DNA from: Marinoscillum pacificum
GTDB taxonomy: Bacteria; Bacteroidota; Bacteroidia; Cytophagales; Cyclobacteriaceae
Assembly (NCBI RefSeq): GCF_024714495.1
Contig: NZ_JAMZMJ010000007.1
Coordinates: forward strand, 124,001-188,000
Direction of reading: 5' to 3'
DNA: 64,000 nucleotides
A program made the translations under genes and the position numbers. Numbering within the stretch: the stretch's first letter is position 1; the number at the start of each line of letters is the position of its first letter. Positions 53,426 through 63,200 of this stretch are shown piece after piece. The notes under the pieces were generated by a model, which saw nothing but the letters and a program-made list of their open reading frames with translations, had not been told where the DNA came from and made no database searches.

Positions 53426-56400
53426 ATGAAAAGATTTTCTTTATTATTCATTTTCGGACTTTCTTTTTTATCACATTTAGTAATTGCTCAAGAGGAGCAG
53501 CGTGCTTTCATAACCACCTGGAAGACTGATAATGATGGGCCTTCTGAGGATAACCAGATTATAATTCCAACAATATCAGCACCAACCTTTATCTATGATT
53601 ATAATATTTATTGGGAAAAAATTGACGATTCTTCCATTAATGGTGTAGTCACTGGTATTACTGGTAATTACACAATTGACTTTCCTTCTTCAGGTATCTA
53701 TAGGGTAGAGATTACCGGACAATTTCCTGCGATTGAGTTTGGAAGATTAAACAAATACGACTCTAAAAAAATTCTAACAATAGAGCAGTGGGGAGAAATA
53801 GAGTGGCAAACCATGTCTTTTGCTTTTGCTCACTGTAAAAATCTAAGAATTACAGCTATTGATTCTCCTGATTTAACAGAGGTAAGTTCGTTAAGTTACA
53901 TGTTTAGTAATGCCACTTCGATGAACGACTCAATTGGACATTGGGATGTAAGTCATATAGAAGTTCTGGAGGGGATGTTTAGTGAAGCCACAAATTTCAA
54001 TCAACCGATTGGACAATGGAAAGTTGATTCGGTAAATACATTGAATTATTTATTTCGTAGCGCAAGCAGTTTTAATCAGGATCTCAGTTTATGGGATGTT
54101 AGCAATGTAGAAATAATGACAAGTGTATTTTGGAACAGTGGGTTTAATCAGCCATTAGATACATGGGATGTAAGCAATGTCAAATATATGAACAGCATGT
54201 TTCGAGATGCTCAAAATTTCAACCAAGACCTCAGTTCATGGGATGTTTCTTCCGTAGAGCAGATGAATTTAATGTTTGCAGGAGCCGAAGAATTTGATCA
54301 GGACCTTAGTCAGTGGGATATTTCAAATGTTTGGAGATTTAACAATATTTTTGATAATAGTGGGCTTGGAAGTGATAATTATGATCAATTGTTAATGTCA
54401 TGGTCACAGTTAGATAGTTTGCAAAATGATGTGTCATTCGGAGCTCAAGGATTGGGATTTTGTCATGGAACGCATGCTAGGCTTTTATTAATGAGGCAAT
54501 TCGGTTGGACATTTTCTGGAGATACCCAGGAATGTTATTTTGAATCATTAGAAGGAAGAAGTGCAAGTGTCATGACTCAGGTTGGAGATCAAGTTTATTT
54601 TGGCTTAGGCAGTAATAATGACGAATATTTTTCTGATTGGTTTCTGCTCGGTTCCCCTTTAACATTTAGAGATTCTTTTCCAGGAGTTCCTAGAAGAGAA
54701 GCATCAATTTTCTCATTGGATTCAATAATTTATGTTGGGTTGGGAAAAGATTCAACCGGTCTTTATCTTGGTGACTTCTTTGCATATGACACTAGGGTTG
54801 ATGTTTGGACTGAATTATCTGAATTCTCAGGGGCAGAAAGAGCGAATGCTACTGAATTTGTTCTAAATGGAAGTGCTTATATTGGAACTGGTGTTAACGA
54901 GGGTGGAGAATTAGCAGATTTTTGGAGATACGATGTTCAAAAGGATGTTTGGGAAGAATTAAGTGATTGGGGTGAAAACGCTAGACAAGGGGCTTTTTCT
55001 TTTGTTTTAGATAATAAGGCCTATGTTGGGGGAGGGTTTTATGGAGACACATCAATACAACTATTTGATTTACATGAGTATGATCCAAACACTGAAATTT
55101 GGGAATTTAAATTACAAAATCAAACAATGCTTGGTTTAAGTAATGCGGCTTCTTTTGACATGAACGGTATAGGATATGTTGCTTATGGGAACACTCGGAA
55201 AATAGTTGGGTATAATGCTTTTTTCAATGAATTGATTGATTTTGGTGATACCTTATCTCTAGGCTCCAATTTGACGGATCCATTAGTTTTTATTTCTGAA
55301 GATAGTGCCATTTTTTGTTGGGGCAACAAATACAATACTGGTGATCTTTATTTGATGGATTTTCTAAGTTTTGTGGATAAGAATGAAAATCCATCAGAAC
55401 TTTATTTAAGTGATTCATTGGTAGATGAAAATTCTGATTCTTTGAAATATATAGGAACTTTATCAAGTTTTGATAGCGATAGGGTTCGTCTACCTGAATA
55501 TAGTATTTTAAATACAACATCTGAAGGAGCTAACTTTACCATTTCTAGAGATTCACTATTCTCTTCAATAGTTTTTAACTATGAACTAGATTCTTCTTAC
55601 AATATTGAGTTGAGAGTAAGTGATTCTAGAGGAGGTTTTTTTGATAAAGCCATTTCAATTTATGTAAATGATCAGAATGAAGCACCAACCTCTATATCCC
55701 TATCCAATACTTTAGTTGAGGAATCGAATGCTGAGACGGTACTTGTTGGAACCCTTTCATCAGAGGATGAAGATAACGGCGATACTTTCACATATACTAT
55801 TGTGTCTGGTGATGGTACTAATGACGTTGATAATGATCAGTTCACGATCACGGATGATCAGCTTTCACTGATTAGTCCAAATTTTGAGGAACAATCAAGC
55901 TATGTGGTGAATTTAGAAGTAACTGATAGTGGCGGAGAGACCTATGTCGAATCATTTACGATAGTGGTTAGTGATGTAAATGAAGCGCCAACCTCTATAT
56001 CCCTGTCCAATACTTCTGTTGAGGAATCGAATACTGAGACGGTACTTGTTGGAACCTTTTCATCAGAGGATGAAGATAACGGCGACACTTTCACATATAC
56101 TATTGTGTCTGGTGATGGCACTAATGATGTTGATAATGATCAGTTTACAATTACGGATGATGAGCTTTCTTTGATCAATCCAGACTATGAAGAGCAAGCT
56201 AGATATTTGGTGAATATAGAAGTTGCTGATGCTGGAGGGCTAATTTTAGCACAATCTTTTGTAGTGGATGTGACAGACCTCAACGAATCTCCAACCGACA
56301 TTCTATTCACTGTGGAGGAGATTTTCGAAGAAGATATCATTGGAACTCTTGCGGGAACATTTGAGACGGTCGATGAAGATGCCGATCAGACCTTTACTTA

Positions 56401-56812
56401 TACGTTTGATGTTCCATCAGATACATTTGAAATTGTTGATGACTCGTTATTTACAAAAGCAGAATTTGATTTCTTATCAGATCAGACGTATTCTATTACA
56501 GTTACAAGTACTGATCAGGGAGATTCTTCCTTCACAAAATCTTTTGAAGTACTTGTGATTGATATGGCAGAGCCAGTTGTATTAGGTGATAAAACTAATA
56601 AGCTATTAGTCTACCCTAACCCAGTTCAAAACCAGCTCCATGTACAATATGATGGAGTGACTAAATTGGAAGCATTTGATCTCTCTGGTATATTAGTTGC
56701 TGAGAGTGACAAGGAGAAATTCCTCGATACATCCAATTGGAACTCCGGAGTCTATATTCTTCGAATATGGGTTGGAGATGAATCTAAGGATGTCAAAATC
56801 ATCAAGAAATAA
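53426..56812 (+). CDS. Large T9SS-secreted surface protein: BspA-like, Kelch-like and cadherin-like domains
   Basis: A 1128-residue exported protein with a signal peptide (LLFIFGLSFLSHLVIAQ). An N-terminal beta region is followed by BspA/DUF285-type repeats (about 150-310) with a unit of ~23-25 residues such as SFNQDLSLWDVSNVEIM and NFNQDLSSWDVSSVEQM. A Kelch-like region (about 370-640) has blades such as RYDVQKDVWEELSDW. Three cadherin-like Ig domains follow (about 660-1040), two of them from a nearly identical 303-bp tandem repeat. The end is a type A T9SS domain (LLVYPNPVQNQLHV ... LRIWVGDESKDVKIIKK). It is likely to be an adhesin on the cell surface. Confidence 0.87.
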   Translation: MKRFSLLFIFGLSFLSHLVIAQEEQRAFITTWKTDNDGPSEDNQIIIPTISAPTFIYDYNIYWEKIDDSSINGVVTGITGNYTIDFPSSGIYRVEITGQFPAIEFGRLNKYDSKKILTIEQWGEIEWQTMSFAFAHCKNLRITAIDSPDLTEVSSLSYMFSNATSMNDSIGHWDVSHIEVLEGMFSEATNFNQPIGQWKVDSVNTLNYLFRSASSFNQDLSLWDVSNVEIMTSVFWNSGFNQPLDTWDVSNVKYMNSMFRDAQNFNQDLSSWDVSSVEQMNLMFAGAEEFDQDLSQWDISNVWRFNNIFDNSGLGSDNYDQLLMSWSQLDSLQNDVSFGAQGLGFCHGTHARLLLMRQFGWTFSGDTQECYFESLEGRSASVMTQVGDQVYFGLGSNNDEYFSDWFLLGSPLTFRDSFPGVPRREASIFSLDSIIYVGLGKDSTGLYLGDFFAYDTRVDVWTELSEFSGAERANATEFVLNGSAYIGTGVNEGGELADFWRYDVQKDVWEELSDWGENARQGAFSFVLDNKAYVGGGFYGDTSIQLFDLHEYDPNTEIWEFKLQNQTMLGLSNAASFDMNGIGYVAYGNTRKIVGYNAFFNELIDFGDTLSLGSNLTDPLVFISEDSAIFCWGNKYNTGDLYLMDFLSFVDKNENPSELYLSDSLVDENSDSLKYIGTLSSFDSDRVRLPEYSILNTTSEGANFTISRDSLFSSIVFNYELDSSYNIELRVSDSRGGFFDKAISIYVNDQNEAPTSISLSNTLVEESNAETVLVGTLSSEDEDNGDTFTYTIVSGDGTNDVDNDQFTITDDQLSLISPNFEEQSSYVVNLEVTDSGGETYVESFTIVVSDVNEAPTSISLSNTSVEESNTETVLVGTFSSEDEDNGDTFTYTIVSGDGTNDVDNDQFTITDDELSLINPDYEEQARYLVNIEVADAGGLILAQSFVVDVTDLNESPTDILFTVEEIFEEDIIGTLAGTFETVDEDADQTFTYTFDVPSDTFEIVDDSLFTKAEFDFLSDQTYSITVTSTDQGDSSFTKSFEVLVIDMAEPVVLGDKTNKLLVYPNPVQNQLHVQYDGVTKLEAFDLSGILVAESDKEKFLDTSNWNSGVYILRIWVGDESKDVKIIKK
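55679..56284 (+). repeat. Tandem 303-bp repeat encoding cadherin-like domains
   Basis: Two adjacent units, 55679-55981 and 55982-56284, each encode 101 residues beginning EAPTSISLSNT. They differ by scattered, mostly synonymous substitutions in the first ~200 bp and diverge more towards the end. The pair shows a recent in-frame duplication that lengthened the stalk of the surface protein. Confidence 0.9.
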
Positions 56813-56820
56813 ACAAACAG

Positions 56821-56849
56821 AAAAGGCTTGCCATCGGCAAGCCTTTTTT
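56821..56849 (+). terminator. Terminator of the surface protein gene
   Basis: GGCTTGCC and GGCAAGCC form an 8-bp stem with a 3-base loop, followed by a run of six T residues, 12 bp after the stop codon. Confidence 0.9.
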
Positions 56850-56892
56850 CGTTTAGATAAGTGAATATATGTTTGCTCATATAAGTTAGGTT

Positions 56893-57009
56893 AGTGTAGA
56901 AGCTCCACATCTATTCTTACCACAGCTATATTTCAAAGATCATAAAGCCTTAATAAATGGCTCGCGAGGTGGCAAGCTGCATAGGGTTGCTGATATGATC
57001 AATGGTTGA
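56893..57009 (+). pseudogene. murF: Decayed 3'-terminal fragment of murF
   Basis: In the frame at 56893 the DNA reads VEAPHLFLPQLYFKDHKAL, then INGSRGGKLHRVADMING and a stop. The true murF tail reads VEAARPFLEKRNFKDHTVL, then IKGSRSGKLDKVADMVSG and a stop. The last ~39 codons are therefore preserved in frame without indels, with both silent and amino-acid changes, but nothing upstream of ~56890 looks like murF. It has no start and is not expected to be expressed as an enzyme. This is the only recognisable coding trace in the 399-bp interval 56813-57211. Confidence 0.8.
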
Positions 57010-57092
57010 AATGTAGTTTGATTGGCGAAAAATTCTTTGGTAGTTGTATTTGAAGAAGAATAAATTTGATTTATCCTTGTGGATAACTTTGT
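56896..57092 (+). repeat. Direct repeat copy B: murF-tail remnant plus downstream DNA
   Basis: Copy B of the direct repeat whose copy A is at 53104-53300. It extends about 80 bp past the remnant stop codon with shared blocks (TAGTTGTATTTGA, AGAATAAATTTGATTTATCCTTGT). Both copies are followed after 120-140 bp by the start of a large signal-peptide gene, so a promoter may have been duplicated with them. Confidence 0.8.
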
Positions 57093-57211
57093 TTTAAACA
57101 ACGCCAACAGCTATGATTAACTATACACTACAATTCAGGGAATAACTGCATTTCGCATACCTTATATTCCAACTACATATTTTCTTAACCAGTATTTCTT
57201 AACCAACTCTC

Positions 57212-60200
57212 ATGAGAATGTCTATGCCCAACCTAAGATATTCAATGATCTTAGCGTCATTTTTCTTCCTTACGAAAGCTTTTTCGCAAATAAGTCTTCC
57301 ATACTATCAAAATTTTGATGGTGTAGCTGAAATATCCTATACTACGGATACCGATACTCTTAACGAAATCAATGAATGGGGCTTTGCTGCCGCAAGAGAT
57401 GATTCAGAAAGATTAGGTGGTTTACTTATGATAGGTTCAACTAATGGATTTCAAGGGTCACAATCCGTTAATCTAAGCAGGAATACTGATCATAATAATT
57501 CTCAATATGTAACCAATTCAGCTGTCCTAACTTTAGATCTTTCTGGCTATGATGCGAATACGACTGATATCTTTTTGGATTTCAGCTTTACTAGAGGGAA
57601 TTTATCTTATTCGAATAGTAATAATGTAAGAATCAAAGGCTCACCATCAGAAAACAATATAGTGATATACGATTGGGATGCTAATCTTCCGAATTATTTA
57701 GAATGGAAAAATGTCAAAAGACTCAATTTGAGTCAGGCATTAAGAAATGCAGGCCAAAATTTTTCTGACTCTACTCAAATTAGGTTCGTTGAACGGTCGT
57801 ATAGTAATACTCATGCTTTCTATTTTGATGAAGTAACTATATATGAGCGTCCAATTAATGATGTGCGTGTTACTGAAATTGACTTACCATCTGCGTCAGG
57901 TTCGCTCACATCTGCTGAAGAATTAAGTGTTTCTATTATTAATGATGGAACAAGTGATTTGACGAGTGTTCCACTCACTATTAAGGTGGAAGGTCCTGGA
58001 GTCACGGAGACAATCTCGGAAACAGCGTCTATGAGTGCCATTTCAACATCCGAAACTTATACCTATACATTTAGTCATTTATTTGACTTATCAGAGCCTG
58101 GAACCTATGATGTAACAGCGTATAGCTCACTTGCAGGAGATACTAGTTATTTTAATGATACGATTTTTAGTGTCACTTATAAGTATTCCACGTATAGTGC
58201 AGGATTGCCATATTCAGAGGATTTTGAATCAAATAATGGTGGATTTATTGGTTATGGTAATAATAGTAGTTGGGAGTATGGTGACTTATCAGATGGCTCC
58301 AAAGGTTGGGTAACTAATGCTTCTGGTAATTATAACAATAGCGAATATTCTTATTTATTATCACCAATATTTGATTTATCCGCCGAAACCTCAGATCCCT
58401 ATATCGGATTCGATATAGACTTTAATACTGAGTCTTGTTGTGATGAATTTTGGCTAGAAGTTAGTTTAGATGGAGGTATAACTTTTTCAAAAGTTGTATC
58501 TCCTCAGCTTCAATATACGTCAAACGAAAATTATTGGAATGGAGTAGGGAGCCTAAGTTTTAGTGAAATGCTTATTACTGGGACTGGAGGTAATTCTGAA
58601 GTAATGCTTCGCATCGCTTTTGATTCGGATGGATCAGTAATAAATCCTGGAATTGAAGTTGATAATTTTACTATTACAAGTAAACCGGCTAATGACGTTT
58701 CCTTAGAAGCTATAGGATTACCTCAAGCATCCACAGAATTATCATCCACCGAATCAATATCATTAGATGTAGTTAATTTAGGTACAGGGGGGCAGAGTTC
58801 TGTTCCCATTTCTATAGTATTCACTAGTCCTTCAGGTGTACAGACTTACTCTGAGAATACTCCTGCTATATCTTCAGGGGATACAATTACCTACACTTTT
58901 TCTCAACAATTCGATTTTTCTGAGGTTGGGAATTATTCTGTGACTGCTTATACATCCCTTGCAACAGATACATATAATGAGTTAGATACCATACGAAATC
59001 AAAGAAGTTACCATCAAGGAAAGTACGAAGGGGACTTGCCTTTATTCTATTCATTTAATGCTGAGAATGATACTATTATTTATGATGGTACGGCTTTTTT
59101 TGGAACTGAAGACTTAATTGGGGTAAGTTATTTGTCTGAAGGGATAAATGGTCAATTAAGGGTCAACTCAACATATGCAGAAGATGGAAAGTCACTAATA
59201 CTTAGCAGATCAGAATATAGTAATCAGGGAACTTTAAATCAGCTTTTAATTTCTGCGGATCTATCTAGTTATTCTGCAAGCTCGGATAAAGTGTTGTTCG
59301 ACTATAATGTTCGAACTTATTATGAAGGGACTTCTAGCGCTGGTGTATATGTTAGAGGAAGTGAGAGTGACCCATGGGTATTACTACATCAATGGGATCG
59401 CAATTATTCGGCAAATAGTGTTTGGCAAAAATATCAATCATTAGATATTTCAGCTGTCCTGGTTGCAAATAGTCAAGATTTTAGTTCCACTTCGCAGATT
59501 AAGGTTCAATCTATTGGTAATTCTGAATACCCATATGATTACGTCTCTTTTGATAATATACGTATATATTCTGAGCCTGTTAATGAATTGCAATTGCTCA
59601 ATATTGTCGTTAGCGAGGGGCCATTTTATTCTAGCTCTGAGTCTCTTCAGGTAGAAGTAATTAATAATGGAACAGCAACACAAACAAGTATACCAATCTC
59701 TTTCAATATAGAAGGACCCAATGGCTCTTCCACTTTTAATGAAGTATTGGTTGGTAGCTTAGCTGAAGGTGACACAACACTTTTGGATATTGCGGAATCA
59801 ATAGATTTTAGTGTGCCTGGAGCATATTCAATTACAGGTGCTTTAGGTTTAAGTGGTGATGAGTGGTTAGAAAACGACACTCTTACTGTGACTGTGGGTA
59901 GCTACTCAAAATATACAGGTGAATTGCCATATTACTTGACCTTAGAAGGATTAGCCGATACTACATATGCCCCCGGACAGTATACAATGGATGGATTGGA
60001 CGGAATATCATTTGAAGGGTCAACTTCTAAGTCGAGATTATCCATATTGGACGCAAACTATTATTATGGAACGGGTTCACAGGCACTAAAATTTGATAGA
60101 AGAGACTACTCTTATTCTTCCAATGAAATGGTTTTATCATTGGACTTAAGTGATTTAGATGATACTCAAGATCGGTTACTATTAGATTTTCAAGTTTATA

Positions 60201-63200
60201 GCTACAGTGCCGATGATTACGATGTTAATAAAATTTATGTAAGAGGCAATACAGATGATGATTGGCTTGTTGTTTATGATTGGTTTGATACTACTAGTTA
60301 CTATAGTAATAAGTGGATTTCTATACGAGAACTCCCTTTGTTTGATACTTTACAGGCTAATGGTCAAACATATTCAAGCGAAACACAAATCAAGTTTTCT
60401 GAATATGGGTATGGGACGTCCTCAGTATTGTTTGATAACATTAAAGTCTATCTCCAGTATGATACAGACTTAGCCATTGTGTCTTCAGACCTGGAAGGTA
60501 AATCTGCAGGATTAAGTGAAAGTCAACAGTTTAAAGTAGATATTTTTAACAATAGTGTATCGGACTTAACAGGATATACCATTAATGCTACTATTGATGG
60601 ACCATCTGGTCTCCAAAACCTTTCCGAAGTGTTTGATGTGACTATTCCAGCACAAGACACAATGTCTATTCAATTTTCGGAACCAATAGATTTTGGTGAT
60701 TTTGGTGACTATTCCGTATCCATGTCAGTAAGTATCACAGAGGATGGAGATCCAACTAATGATGAACTTAACTTGGATCTTTACAGAATTAGCAGATATA
60801 CGGGGGAGTTTCCATACTTTGAAGACTTTGAATCAGCAGCAGAAGCTACATATGGAATTACACCTTCTACCGAATTGACTGGATTTAGTTTCACAACCAC
60901 AGATCCTAATGGAATATTCCGAATTGTAGATAGCTTAACAAACAGTAATAAATCAAAAGTAGGGTTTTTATCAAGAGGATACACAGATGTTTTGGCTACA
61001 AATTCACTGATATTTTCGGCAGATTTATCAGCGTATATAAATCGTGAAATGATGCTTGATTACGATTTAAGCCAGAGTTGGATGAGCTACAGAAATTCAG
61101 ACAATGGTATTTATGTTAGAGGAAATGAGAATGAATCATGGGTGTTATTACATGATTGGAATTCTAACCGTCCTTCTCATTTAACTTGGAGCTCTTTTAC
61201 CGGTTTAAATATCACTGAAGTTTTAATTGAAAATGGACAGACTATTTCAGAGACCTTTCAAATGAAATTTCAAGACTTTGAAGTAGATTCTGGAAACGGA
61301 TACATAATAGATAACCTTAAATTATACCCTAAACTAGAACAAGATGCCGAATTACTCGCAATGGATATTGTGCAAATAGAGGGGGCAGAAGGAGAGAGAG
61401 TTTCATTGGATATTTACAATAATGGAACTGAGGAGATTGTAAGTGTTCCTGTTACTTTCGTTGCGACCAATGGCTCTGTAAGTCAGGATGTTACTGAGTT
61501 AGCATCTATTAATATTGGTCGAGGAGATACTGTGACTTATGTGTTTGATGCTGATTTAGATTTTTCGACCGGTGGATATTATATAATCGAGGCTTTTGTT
61601 GCTCTGCCTGGTGATATTTATAATGACGGAGATACTACTAGCATATCACTTTATAAAGATTTTAGGTTTAATGAAGAGATACCGATTTTAGTTGATTTTG
61701 AGCAAGACTCAGCCAATTTCCGCACGTATGGTTCAAATTCAAGTTGGACTTATGATTCATTAGAAAATGGGACGAAAGGATGGTTGACTAAAGTAGATGG
61801 TAATGCTGGGTATGGTAACTATGAAAGGTCATATTTGCAGTTTCCCACTCTTGATTTATCAAGCTATAATCAGGGGATATTTTTTGAATTTGATCTTTCT
61901 GTTAATTTGGAAGAAAGCTATGATTTCGCATGGTTAGAGATGTCTCTCGATGGAGAGACTTTTGATAAAATTGATAGTGAAGAACTCCATTATCAAGCAG
62001 GATCAACTAGTTGGAATGGAAATCAAGATATTCAAGTGCGCTCATTGTATATACCAGAATCATTTGGTAATTCACAAGTCATATTTAGGTTGGCCTTGTC
62101 TACGGATGGATCTGTTAATCGAGAAGGGTTGCAATTTGATAATTTTGTGGTAAGAGGCCCATTAGATAGAGACCTGGCATTCTTGATGTTGGAAGGAGAA
62201 TCAATGACTCCTGATTTTGGTGAAGCAGAATATTTATCAATAAAATTGGTAAATGAAGGTACTCAAATGATTGAGTCTGCTGATCTAGTTCTGAATATTG
62301 TAAATCCAGCTGGAGACACGATACAATTGGAAGAAACAAGTACAATAAACCTTGGGTCATATGATACGCTTTCTTATCAATTTGCGAGCTCGTTAGATTT
62401 GTCAGATGTCGGTGATTACTATGTTTGGGGTTATGTTTCTACTACAGGAGAACAGAATAGTCAAAACGATTCGATTTCTTCCTGGCTGTATCATCAGAAT
62501 AGTATTGATGAACTGCCATTTGTTTTAGATTTGAATGGAGTATACATTACTAGACAAAGAGTCAGTACTGCTTTAATTGAAGGGCTAGATGGGTTCAGTT
62601 TTGAATCAGGTGCATCAGGAGAGCTTACCATTTCGAACTATAACTCTGAGCACAAACACTCACTATACTTATATAACCGTAGTTCTTTAGATAACGTAAG
62701 TAAAGCTTTCTTAACTATGGATCTATCAACAATGAGCACATCATCGAATGTTTTGATGATGGATCTTCAATATTTAAATTCTGATCCTGACGAAATTAAT
62801 GGACTTTATGTGCGGGGAAGTCATGATCAAGAATGGATATTAGCTGTATCTTCAGAATCACTAAGTTCATTTACATGGAGTGATTTAAGAGTAAATTTGA
62901 CTGCTTTGTTAAAGCAGCATAATCAGGAATATTCTGCAACTACTCAGATTATGGTTTTTAACTCTGGGAGATGGAATCAGACCTATATCGACAACTTTTC
63001 AATCTATGAGAGAAGTTCGCATGATTTAGAACTTATTTCAGTTAGTATTCCTGAATCTGGATTTGTTATTCAGTCCAATGAATCTATTCAAGCAGTTGTA
63101 AGAAATAATGGTATTACAACAGTCAATTCTGTTCCATTAAGATTAAGAATTCTGGGGCCGTCTGGAGTTAACCAATCAGAGTCTTCAAGTAATGTCACAT

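Noticed and set aside
55679-56284. Two long direct repeats considered as a mobile element or CRISPR-like array
   Set aside because: The units are 303 bp, contiguous, in frame and coding; there are no spacers and no flanking inverted repeats.
53218-57211. Insertion sequence around the surface protein gene
   Set aside because: No transposase, terminal inverted repeats or short target duplication is visible; the flanking similarity is a ~200-bp direct repeat derived from murF.
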